A program made the translations under genes and the position numbers. The notes beneath the pieces are model-generated. The model worked only from the letters and a program-made list of their open reading frames with translations. It had not been told where the DNA came from and made no database searches. From Bradyrhizobium sp. (GTDB taxonomy: Bacteria; Pseudomonadota; Alphaproteobacteria; Rhizobiales; Xanthobacteraceae): 7,981 nt of DNA. The stretch lies in contig JAFAUV010000024.1 of the NCBI GenBank assembly GCA_019243075.1, forward strand, positions 1 to 7,981, written 5' to 3'. Below, one piece after another: positions 1 through 7,401 of this stretch. The number at the start of each line of letters is the position of its first letter. Position 1 is the first letter of the stretch.

Positions 1-1055
<1,055 letters not shown>

Positions 1056-1091
1056 CTTGCATGTCTCCCTGATGGTTGAATTGTTGGGCGG

Positions 1092-1120
1092 ATTAAAGAG
1101 GCGGCGAGGGTTTTAGTCAA
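1092..1120 (-). promoter_or_regulatory. Predicted sigma70-type promoter of the thiolase gene
   Basis: On the reverse strand a TTGACT box (1120-1115) is followed by a 17-bp spacer and a TTTAAT box (1097-1092). Each box matches the sigma70 consensus at 5 of 6 positions and the spacing is optimal. Transcription would start near 1085, giving a leader of about 30 nt before the thiolase ATG at 1055. The -35 box lies inside the 1115-1134 palindrome, so a protein bound there would block RNA polymerase. This is a prediction from sequence only. Confidence 0.6.
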
Positions 1121-1134
1121 TCGATCAATTAACT
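1115..1134. promoter_or_regulatory. Candidate TetR-family operator (20-bp imperfect palindrome)
   Basis: The site has half-sites AGTCAATCGA and TCAATTAACT around a central GATC. Eight of the ten base pairs are self-complementary; the mismatches are the fourth and eighth bases of the left half with their partners. It is AT-rich in a GC-rich setting, lies between the divergent thiolase and TetR genes, and covers the thiolase -35 box. Length and symmetry suit a TetR dimer. The simplest model is repression of the thiolase and autoregulation of the regulator operon, relieved by an acyl-CoA ligand. I saw no second copy in front of the ligase or the dehydrogenase genes. Confidence 0.5.
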
Positions 1135-1191
1135 CTTGAGTGCGGCCGCGCCATGCGCTTAGGTGGGTCCCGGCTTTTCGGCAGCTCAGTG

Positions 1192-1857
1192 ATGGCACCG
1201 CAGTTGACTACCAGCGCACCGGTCCGGCTTCAGGCCGCGAAAAATACCACCGCCGAAAAGCTGCTTGTGGCCGCAAGCGAGCTGATGATCGAGCGCGCCT
1301 CGATCGAGGTCTCGCTATCTGACATCGCGCAAAAGTCCGGCGTCAACGCCGCGCTGGTGAAATACCATTTCGGCAACAAGGACGGCCTCTTGCTCGGCCT
1401 GCTCGCGCGCGACGCCGCGACCGAGATGGCGAACCTCGAATATCTGCTGGAACAGCCGATCACGCCGACGACGAAGCTGAAGCTGCACATCGCCGGCATC
1501 ATCCGCGCCTATCATCGCTTCCCCTATATGAATCGGTTAATCCATTACCTGCTTCACGAGAGCAGCGCGGAGTCGGCCGACCAGGTCTCGAAATTCTTTG
1601 TCGCGCCGCTGCTCGACTTCCATCGTCGCTTGCTGGCGCAGGGCATCAGGTGCGGCGAGTTCCGCAAGATCGATCCGGTGCTGTTCTACACCAGCCTGAT
1701 CGGCGCCTGCGATCACCTGTTCTTCGGCCGGCATGCGATGTCGCGCGCGACCGGTGTCGGTCCTGTTACCGACGAAGTCTGCCGCGACTACATCGTGCAC
1801 ATGGAAACGCTGATCTGTGGCGGCATGCTCAAGCCGATCGATGGGGCCGCCAGGTAA
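1192..1857 (+). CDS. TetR-family transcriptional regulator
   Basis: A 221-residue protein if the ATG at 1192 is used. An in-frame ATG at 1153 would add 13 residues (MRLGGSRLFGSSV) that look like leader rather than protein. Neither start has a strong Shine-Dalgarno site, so the choice is tentative. The N-terminal DNA-binding domain is clear: a first helix around TAEKLLVAASELMIE, then the helix-turn-helix SLSDIAQKSGVNAALVKYHF (about residues 41-60) and the usual GNKDGLLLGLL continuation. The remaining roughly 150 residues form the all-helical ligand and dimer domain, which does not reveal the ligand. By position it should control the divergent thiolase and the downstream SDR, ligase and dehydrogenase genes, probably as a repressor responding to a pathway CoA-thioester. 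The SDR starts 47 nt after its stop, so the two are likely co-transcribed. Family assignment is firm; regulon and ligand are inferred. Confidence 0.93.
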   Translation: MAPQLTTSAPVRLQAAKNTTAEKLLVAASELMIERASIEVSLSDIAQKSGVNAALVKYHFGNKDGLLLGLLARDAATEMANLEYLLEQPITPTTKLKLHIAGIIRAYHRFPYMNRLIHYLLHESSAESADQVSKFFVAPLLDFHRRLLAQGIRCGEFRKIDPVLFYTSLIGACDHLFFGRHAMSRATGVGPVTDEVCRDYIVHMETLICGGMLKPIDGAAR

Positions 1858-1904
1858 CAACAAGAACCAAGTCTAGAGAAGAAACGCCGAAGGAGAGTTC
1901 AGTC

Positions 1905-2663
1905 ATGCAGTTGAAAGAGGTTGCCGTTCTCATCACCGGCGGGGGTTCCGGCCTTGGCGCGGCCACCGCGCGTGCCATGGCCGACAAGGGCGCCAACATT
2001 GCCGTGCTCGACCAGAGCAAGGAGAACGCGGAAAAGGTCGCGGCCGAAGTGAAGGGCATTGCCCTTCATGCCGACGTCACCGACGAGGAGCAGGTCAAGG
2101 CGGGCATTGCCAAGGCGGAAAGCGCCCACGGCATCGCCCGCGTCTTGATGAACTGCGCCGGCATCGGCGGCTCTCAGCGCATCGTCGGCCGCGACGGCGT
2201 CTATCCGCTGGCGAAGTTCGCCCGCATCATCAATGTCAATCTGATCGGCACGTTCAACTGCCTGCGCCTGTTCGCCGAGCGCCTGGTCACCGCCGAGCCG
2301 ATCGGCGAGGAGCGCGGGGTCATCATCAACACCGCGAGCGTGGCGGCCTATGAGGGCCAGATCGGCCAGATCGCCTATTCGGCCTCGAAGGGCGGCATCG
2401 TCGGCCTGACGCTTCCGGCGGCACGCGATCTCGCCAGCCAGAAGATCCGGGTCAACACCATCGCGCCCGGCATCTTCTACACGCCGCTCCTGATGGGATT
2501 GAACGAGGAAGCGCGCAAGAGCCTGGGCGCGCAAGTGCCGCATCCCGCACGGCTTGGCGAGCCGCCGGAATACGCCGCGCTCGCGGTCCACATCGTCGAG
2601 AACGCCATGCTCAACGGCGAGACCATCCGCCTCGACGGCGCCATCCGCATGGCGCCGCGCTGA
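1905..2663 (+). CDS. Short-chain dehydrogenase, 3-hydroxyacyl-CoA dehydrogenase (HSD10) type
   Basis: A 252-residue classical SDR. The cofactor loop TGGGSGLG is at 11-18. Asp36 ends the second beta strand (NIAVLD), which favours NAD+ over NADP+. NCAG is at 83-86, the structural/catalytic Asn at 112 in INVNLIGTF, Ser145 in NTASVAAYEG, and YxxxK is Tyr158/Lys162 in AYSASKGG. The sequence GQIGQIAYSASKGGIVGLTLPAARDLA and the PGIFYTPLL segment resemble type 2 3-hydroxyacyl-CoA dehydrogenases. The likely reaction is oxidation of a 3-hydroxyacyl-CoA to the 3-ketoacyl-CoA, feeding the thiolase. AAGGAGAG at 1890-1897 lies 7 nt before the ATG and fixes the start; a longer reading from upstream would overlap the TetR gene in another frame. 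The following gap holds a palindromic repeat. Substrate range is not shown by sequence, and another alcohol dehydrogenase role is possible. Confidence 0.93.
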   Translation: MQLKEVAVLITGGGSGLGAATARAMADKGANIAVLDQSKENAEKVAAEVKGIALHADVTDEEQVKAGIAKAESAHGIARVLMNCAGIGGSQRIVGRDGVYPLAKFARIINVNLIGTFNCLRLFAERLVTAEPIGEERGVIINTASVAAYEGQIGQIAYSASKGGIVGLTLPAARDLASQKIRVNTIAPGIFYTPLLMGLNEEARKSLGAQVPHPARLGEPPEYAALAVHIVENAMLNGETIRLDGAIRMAPR

Positions 2664-2677
2664 CCGCAAACTGCGCT

Positions 2678-2806
2678 GTCGTCCTGGCGAAAGCCAGGAC
2701 CGATACCGTGTGATCTCTCTGTTGAAGTCAGGTGGTCGTCGTCCTTCGCAACAACGAACGCCTGTGGTTATGGGTCCCGGCTCGCGCTCCGCTTGGCCAG
2801 GACGAC
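2678..2806. repeat. Bradyrhizobium-type intergenic palindromic repeat
   Basis: Outer arms GTCGTCCTGGC (2678-2688) and GCCAGGACGAC (2796-2806) are perfect 11-bp inverted repeats. Inside them GGACCGATA (2697-2705) pairs with TATGGGTCC (2769-2777) at 8 of 9 positions. The left arm also forms its own hairpin: GTCCTGGC, a GAAA loop, then GCCAGGAC (2681-2700). The right arm can fold on itself less perfectly. No reading frame inside it looks like a gene. I recall this kind of element as very common between Bradyrhizobium genes. It fills most of the 241-bp gap between the SDR and the ligase. It is not a terminator by sequence, since no T-run follows either hairpin. The remaining gap (2807-2892) shows nothing clear beyond a small GGAGT/ACTCC hairpin at 2810-2822. 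Confidence 0.75.
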
Positions 2807-2904
2807 GGCGGAGTGAAACTCCACTTCGCGCAAAGCGGAAGCGAGTCTATACCTGAACACAGACCAAGAGCTCGCAAAGAGCCCTTAATTTCGGGAGGCG
2901 CAAT

Positions 2905-4809
2905 ATGAGTGGAAATGCGGCGGCGGTGCTGGAGAAGCCGGCTTTTCGCAAGATCGACTGGCTGAAGCGCGACATCGCGGTCGAGCGCCGCGATGACGGT
3001 ACGATCGTCTTGAAGTCGCGCATTCCGCTGCAGCCTTATGCCCGGCACATCCCGGCGTACCTTGCGAAATGGGCAAAGCAAGCACCCGAGCGCATCTGGC
3101 TCGCGCAGCGCGGCGGACCCGGGCGGCACTGGCGCAAGCTGTCCTATGCCGAGGCCAAGGCGACCATCGATGCCCTCACTCAGGGCCTCCTCGATCTGAA
3201 GCTCGAGCCTGGCCGACCGGTTGCGATCCTCTCCGGTAATTCGCTCGAGCATGCGCTGATGACCCAGGCGGCGATGCAGGCGCGCCATCCGGCCGCCCCG
3301 GTATCGCCGGCCTACTCCCTGATGAGCCAGGATCACGCCAAGCTGAAATATCTGTTCGGCCTGATCAAGCCGGCGGTGGTGATGGTCCAGGACGGCCCGA
3401 CCTTCGAGAAGGCGCTCAAAGCGCTCGATCTCGAGGGCGTCACTGTCGTCCATGTTGCCCGGCCCTGCGAGGGCATCAGGAGCATCGCCTTCGCCGATCT
3501 TGCCGCCACGCCCGTCACCAAAGACGTCGAGCAGTCGATCGCCAAGATTACGCCCGACACCGTCGGCAAGCTCCTGTTCACGTCCGGCTCGACCGGCATC
3601 CCGAAGGCCGTCATCAACACCCAGCAGATGATGTGCGCCAATGCGGCGATGATGATGCAGGTGCGGCCGCGCCAGGCGGGCGCGATCCCGCCCGTCGTGC
3701 TGGACTGGATGCCGTGGAATCACACCATGGGCGGCAACGCCGCGTTCAACCCGGTGCTGGTCGATGGCGGCACGCTTTACATCGACGAGGGCCGGCCGAT
3801 GCCGGGCATGTTCGAGGAATCCATCCGCAACCTGCGCGAGGTCTCGCCGACCTATTACGCCAACGTCCCGGCAGGTTACGCCGCGCTCGCTGCCGCCATG
3901 GAGAAGGACGACGCGCTGTGCCGCAGCTTCTTCAAAAACCTGTCGCTGATGGCCTATGGCGGGGCCCGGCTGCCGGACGATCTCTACGAGCGCATGCAGG
4001 CGCTGGCGGTGAAGACCACCGGCGAGCGTATCGTGTTCTTTACCGGCTGGGGCTCGACCGAGACCGCGCCGACCGCGACCGCCACCTATTGGAACACCGA
4101 GCGCGTCGGCCTGATCGGCCTGCCGTTTCCCGGCGTCGAGCTGAAGATGGTGCCATGCGCTTCGCAATATGAATTGCGGCTGCGCGGCATCAACGTCACG
4201 CCCGGCTATTACAACCAGCCCGAGCTGACGAAGAAGATGTTCGACGAGGAGGGCTTCTACTGCATCGGCGATGCCGGCGTGTTCGTCGATCCCGATGATC
4301 CCGTGAAGGGCATCATCTTCGCCGGCCGCGTGGTCGAGGATTTCAAGCTCACCACCGGCACTTTCGTTCATGTCGGCTCGCTCCGCACCGATGCGATCGC
4401 CGCCACGACGCCGGTCGTGCATGACGCGCTGGTGGCCGGGCAGGATCGTCCTTTCATCGGCTTGCTCGCCTGGCCGAACCTTCACGCCTGCCGTCAGATC
4501 GTCGGCCATGCCGAGGCGACCTATGAGGATGTCGTGCGGCATCCCGAGGTGATCGCCTGCTTCAGGCGCGGGCTCGAAGCCCACAACAGCGCCTGCGGCG
4601 GTTCGAGCAGTCTCAGCATCGCGCGCGCGATGCTGATGGTCGAGCCGCCCTCGATCGACGGCAATGAGCTGACCGACAAGGGCTACATCAATCAACGCGC
4701 CGGGCTCGAGCGCCGCTCCGCCTTGGTCGAGCGGCTGTATGCCGACCGACCGGACGAGGATGTCATCATCCTGAACCAGCCCCTATCACCAAGGCGAGTG
4801 GCAACATGA
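2905..4809 (+). CDS. Acyl-CoA ligase of the feruloyl-CoA synthetase family
   Basis: A 634-residue adenylate-forming enzyme that should activate a carboxylic acid with ATP and CoA. The AMP-binding motif TSGSTGIPKA is at 226-235. DWMPWNHTMGGN and GGTLYIDEGRPMPGMFEESIRNLREVSPTYYANVP follow in the order and wording of feruloyl-CoA synthetases. The acyl/adenine-pocket motif TGWGSTETAP starts at 380 and IGDAG at about 454-458 (Asp456). The hinge region GRVVEDFKLTTGTFV is at 474-488. The C-terminal LTDKGYINQR carries the likely catalytic Lys592. The start is fixed by GGGAGG at 2893-2898, 6 nt upstream. The stop overlaps the next ATG (ATGA), so the dehydrogenase is probably translationally coupled. 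The substrate is uncertain: the family includes hydroxycinnamate ligases, but the fatty-acid-style neighbours fit any acid whose side chain is beta-oxidised. Length is normal and no key motif is missing. Confidence 0.93.
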   Translation: MSGNAAAVLEKPAFRKIDWLKRDIAVERRDDGTIVLKSRIPLQPYARHIPAYLAKWAKQAPERIWLAQRGGPGRHWRKLSYAEAKATIDALTQGLLDLKLEPGRPVAILSGNSLEHALMTQAAMQARHPAAPVSPAYSLMSQDHAKLKYLFGLIKPAVVMVQDGPTFEKALKALDLEGVTVVHVARPCEGIRSIAFADLAATPVTKDVEQSIAKITPDTVGKLLFTSGSTGIPKAVINTQQMMCANAAMMMQVRPRQAGAIPPVVLDWMPWNHTMGGNAAFNPVLVDGGTLYIDEGRPMPGMFEESIRNLREVSPTYYANVPAGYAALAAAMEKDDALCRSFFKNLSLMAYGGARLPDDLYERMQALAVKTTGERIVFFTGWGSTETAPTATATYWNTERVGLIGLPFPGVELKMVPCASQYELRLRGINVTPGYYNQPELTKKMFDEEGFYCIGDAGVFVDPDDPVKGIIFAGRVVEDFKLTTGTFVHVGSLRTDAIAATTPVVHDALVAGQDRPFIGLLAWPNLHACRQIVGHAEATYEDVVRHPEVIACFRRGLEAHNSACGGSSSLSIARAMLMVEPPSIDGNELTDKGYINQRAGLERRSALVERLYADRPDEDVIILNQPLSPRRVAT

Positions 4810-5933
4810 ACTTCGATTTCTCCGACGACCAGAAGCAGCTCCGCGACCAGGCACGCAAATTCCTCGCCGAAAAATGCCCGCCGAAGGCAGTGCGCGCCGT
4901 GCTCGACGGCAAGGCGCCCTATGACAGGGAATTGTGGAAGGGCCTTGCCGAGATGGGCTTCCTCGGCGTCGCCATCCCGGAACAGTTCGGCGGCGCGGGC
5001 GCCGGGCATCTCGAGCTCTGCGTGATCGCGGAAGAGATGGGCCGCGCGCTGGCGCCGGTGCCGTTCTCCTCGACGGTCTATCTCGCCGCCGAAGCGCTGC
5101 TGATCGCGGGCAGCGACGCGCAGAAGAGCAAATGGCTGCCGAAAATCGCTTCGGGCGAAGCGATCGGCACGCTGGCGCTGTTCGAGGGCACCGGCAATCC
5201 GTCGGCCAAGGCGGTCAAACTGTCAGCCAATGGCGGAATGCTGAACGGTGTCAAGAAGCCGGTCGCCGACGGCGCGATCGCGGATTTCGCCGTTGTCGCC
5301 GCGCGCTCCGGAGCGAGCGGCCGCGAGAGCGATATCTCGCTGTTCCTGGCCGACTTGAAAGGTGGCGGCGTCGAAATCAAGGAATTGACCAATCTCGATC
5401 CGACGCGCGGGCAGGCCGAACTCGCCTTCAAGAATTGCAAGGCCGAGCCGCTCGGCGCGGCCGGCGAAGGCTGGAGCATCCTCACCCAGGTGCTGGATCG
5501 CGCCGCAGTGTTGACCGCGTTCGAGCAGGTCGGCGGCGCCGATCGCGCGCTGGAGATGGGGCGCGACTATGCGCTCGACCGCATTGCCTTCGGCCGACCG
5601 ATCGGATCGTTCCAGGCGGTGAAGCACATGCTCGCCGACATGTATGTCTCGGCGACCCTGGCGCGCTCCAATTGCTATTACGGCGCCTGGGCGCTCTCGA
5701 CCAACGCCGGTGAATTGCCGGAAGCCGCCGCGGCCGCGCGCATCAGCGCCACGCAGGCATTCCAGCATTGCGCCAAGAACAACATCCAGGTTCATGGTGG
5801 CATGGGTTTCACCTGGGAGTTCGACTGCCACATGTATTATCGCCGCGCCAACGCGGTGGCGCTCGGGCTCGGCAGCCTGTCCTATTGGGAGGACGCGCTG
5901 ATCGAGCGCATGCGCAAGAAGAACGCGGCATAA
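4806..5933 (+). CDS. Acyl-CoA dehydrogenase-like protein, small non-catalytic-type subunit
   Basis: A 375-residue protein with the acyl-CoA dehydrogenase fold throughout: FSDDQKQLRDQARKFL at the N-terminus, EMGFLGVAIPEQFGGAGAG, and a C-terminal helical domain. The FAD-contacting motif RIAFGRPIGSFQAVKH is intact (Arg259, Gln270), as is VHGGMGFTWE (329-338). Two things are missing. The TEP/SEP-xGSD flavin and substrate loop is replaced by LALFEGTGNPSAKAVKL. The usual Glu before the C-terminal GT is replaced by Leu355 (ALGLGS), and the alternative helix position holds Asp231 (VLDRAAV) instead of Glu. This is the pattern of one partner in heteromeric dehydrogenases known from mycobacterial steroid degradation. 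It most likely pairs with the product of 6054-7298. It begins within the ligase stop codon, with AAGGCGAG just upstream. It may have weak activity alone, but that is doubtful. Confidence 0.9.
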   Translation: MNFDFSDDQKQLRDQARKFLAEKCPPKAVRAVLDGKAPYDRELWKGLAEMGFLGVAIPEQFGGAGAGHLELCVIAEEMGRALAPVPFSSTVYLAAEALLIAGSDAQKSKWLPKIASGEAIGTLALFEGTGNPSAKAVKLSANGGMLNGVKKPVADGAIADFAVVAARSGASGRESDISLFLADLKGGGVEIKELTNLDPTRGQAELAFKNCKAEPLGAAGEGWSILTQVLDRAAVLTAFEQVGGADRALEMGRDYALDRIAFGRPIGSFQAVKHMLADMYVSATLARSNCYYGAWALSTNAGELPEAAAAARISATQAFQHCAKNNIQVHGGMGFTWEFDCHMYYRRANAVALGLGSLSYWEDALIERMRKKNAA

Positions 5934-5944
5934 GGTGCGGCGTG

Positions 5945-6028
5945 CGTAGGATGGGTTGAGCGCAGCGAAACCCATCAAACCGGTGGCCGCATAAGAGATG
6001 GGTTTCGCTTCGCTCTACCCATCCTACG
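5945..6028. repeat. Long palindromic repeat (32-bp arms) between dehydrogenase genes
   Basis: The left arm 5945-5976 begins CGTAGGATGGGT and ends AGCGAAACCCATC. The right arm 5997-6028 is its inverted copy, matching at 30 of 32 positions. The loop is 20 nt (5977-5996). Transcribed, it would form one very stable 84-nt hairpin ending 25 nt before the next start codon. There is no T-run after it, so it is not a classical terminator. I recall this sequence as a dispersed repeat of Bradyrhizobium and relatives. It accounts for most of the 120-bp gap. The remaining bases hold the GAGG ribosome site at 6042-6045. Confidence 0.85.
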
Positions 6029-6053
6029 AGAACGACACGGCGAGGATTGAGAT

Positions 6054-7298
6054 ATGAACTTCGACGACACCCCGCAGGAAGCCGCGTTCCGCGCCGAGGC
6101 CAAGGCCTGGATCGGCGCCAATGCGCCGAAGCAATATGAGGACGAGCTGCGCCAATCCTCACTCGGTCGCGTCAGGCTCGAAGGCGCCGATATTCTCCAG
6201 GTTGCGAAAGCATGGCAGAAGAAGAAGGCGGAGGCCGGCTGGGCCTGCCTGCATTGGCCCAGGGAGTATGGCGGCCGCGGCGCTTCGCCGATCGAGCGCG
6301 TGATCTGGCAGCAGGAAGAGGGGCCGTTCGGCAAGCTCTCCGGCGTGTTCATCATCGGCCACGGCATGTGCGGGCCGACCATGATGGCATTCGCGGCCGA
6401 ACATCATAAGCGCAAATATCTGCCGCCGCTCGCCTCCGGCGAAAAGGTCTGGTGTCAGCTCTTCTCCGAGCCGGCCGGCGGTTCCGATGTCGCTGGCCTC
6501 CGCACACGGGCGGAGAAAAGTGGCGACGACTGGATCATCAACGGCCAGAAGATATGGACCACGGGCGCGCATTATTCGGACTACGGCATCCTGCTTACGC
6601 GCACTGATCCCAACGTGCCCAAGCACAAGGGGTTGACCATGTTCTTCCTGGACATGAAGAGTCCGGGCGTGGAAGTGCGGCCAATCCATCAGGCCAACGG
6701 GCAATCCGAATTCAACGAGGTCTATTTCACCGACGTGACGATTCCGGACTCTCAGCGACTCGGCAATGTCAATGACGGCTGGAACGTTTCGCTGACCACG
6801 CTGATGAACGAGCGCATGTCGATCGGCGCGGGGGTGGCGACCGGCTTTCCGGAAATCTTCGAGTTCTGCTCCGGCCTGATGCTGGACGATGGCCCGGCGA
6901 TCGAGGACCGCGCCGTGCGCTCGAAGCTCGCGAACTGGGCGGTGAAGGCCAGCGGGCTGAAATATACCAGCTTCCGCGCCATCTCGGCGCTTTCCAAAGG
7001 AGAACGTCCGGGACCGGAAAATTCCATCGGCAAGCTGGTGGCCGGTTCGATGATCCAGGATGTCGCGACCTACGCGCTCGATCTGCAGGGCGCGGCCGGC
7101 GTGCTCAGCGGGCCGGAGGCAGAGCTCGCCGGCAAGTTCCAGGCGATGCTGCTGCGGGCGCCCGGCACGCGTGTCGAGGGCGGCACGGACGAGATCATGC
7201 GCAACATCGTCGCCGAGCGGGTGCTGGGCCTGCCCGGCGACATCCGTGTCGACAAGGACGTTCCGTTCAACCAGATCCCGACCAGGGGACGCGCGTGA
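6054..7298 (+). CDS. Acyl-CoA dehydrogenase, large catalytic-type subunit (copy 1)
   Basis: A 414-residue acyl-CoA dehydrogenase that should oxidise an acyl-CoA to the 2-enoyl-CoA, passing electrons to electron-transfer flavoprotein. The flavin/substrate loop SEPAGGSD is at 138-145, then INGQKIWTTGAHYSDYGILLTRTDP, and a C-terminal EGGTDEIMRNIVAERVLGLP segment. At the common catalytic-Glu position (before GT) it has Gly. Glu253 in TTLMNERMSIGAG sits where isovaleryl- and long-chain-type dehydrogenases carry their catalytic Glu, so Glu253 is the likely base. The RxxFGxxIxxFQ FAD motif seen in the upstream gene is absent here. The two proteins therefore look complementary and probably form a heteromer. 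GAGG at 6042-6045, 8 nt before the ATG, supports the start. A long hairpin separates it from the upstream gene, and a close paralogue follows 103 nt downstream. The substrate is unknown. Confidence 0.93.
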   Translation: MNFDDTPQEAAFRAEAKAWIGANAPKQYEDELRQSSLGRVRLEGADILQVAKAWQKKKAEAGWACLHWPREYGGRGASPIERVIWQQEEGPFGKLSGVFIIGHGMCGPTMMAFAAEHHKRKYLPPLASGEKVWCQLFSEPAGGSDVAGLRTRAEKSGDDWIINGQKIWTTGAHYSDYGILLTRTDPNVPKHKGLTMFFLDMKSPGVEVRPIHQANGQSEFNEVYFTDVTIPDSQRLGNVNDGWNVSLTTLMNERMSIGAGVATGFPEIFEFCSGLMLDDGPAIEDRAVRSKLANWAVKASGLKYTSFRAISALSKGERPGPENSIGKLVAGSMIQDVATYALDLQGAAGVLSGPEAELAGKFQAMLLRAPGTRVEGGTDEIMRNIVAERVLGLPGDIRVDKDVPFNQIPTRGRA

Positions 7299-7306
7299 AG
7301 ACCCGT

Positions 7307-7380
7307 GGGCGGCCAGCGAAGCGCAACCCGCCCATTGGGCCAACGAATAGAAAAAGGTGGGTTATGCCTTCTAGCCACCC
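7307..7380. repeat. Degenerate palindromic repeat between the two paralogous dehydrogenases
   Basis: The left part 7307-7333 (starting GGGCGGCCAG and ending AACCCGCCC) and the right part 7356-7380 (starting GGTGGGTTAT and ending CTAGCCACCC) are imperfect inverted copies around a 22-nt A-rich loop. Inside the left part AGCGAAGCGCAACCC (7315-7329) matches AGCGCAGCGAAACCC of the 5945-6028 repeat (5959-5973) at 13 of 15 positions, so it is probably a worn member of a related family. It fills most of the 103-bp gap. No T-run marks it as a terminator. Confidence 0.55.
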
Positions 7381-7401
7381 GACGCAGAGAGGGATGTAGC
7401 G

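Noticed and set aside
1136..1164. A promoter for the TetR gene (TTGAGT, 17 bp, TTAGGT)
   Set aside because: The -10 box is a poor match, so it is not listed as a feature, although its position would suit the start at 1192.
1650..2663. A 337-residue reading of the SDR with an N-terminal extension into the TetR gene
   Set aside because: The extension is out-of-frame TetR sequence with no homology. A strong AAGGAGAG site 7 nt before the ATG at 1905 fits the standard SDR start.
2681..2700. The hairpin after the SDR as a rho-independent terminator
   Set aside because: The stem is good but is followed by CGATACC rather than a T-run, and it is part of a larger palindromic repeat.
2678..2806. An insertion sequence with terminal inverted repeats
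   Set aside because: Only about 130 bp long, with no transposase frame and no visible target-site duplication.
2728..4695. A long open frame on the reverse strand, 655 codons, opposite the ligase gene
   Set aside because: It mirrors the ligase codons in a GC-rich gene, is rich in Arg, His, Asp and Gly, and shows no domain. The forward strand has full ligase motifs and a good ribosome site.
6159..7343. A 394-codon reverse-strand open frame opposite the second dehydrogenase
   Set aside because: It is a shadow of the forward gene, whose SEPAGGSD and GGTDEI motifs are intact.
7394..7399. An ATG-TAG start-stop pair before the last gene as a regulatory upstream frame
   Set aside because: It directly abuts the ribosome-binding purines, so it could not be initiated from them, and it is easily explained by chance.
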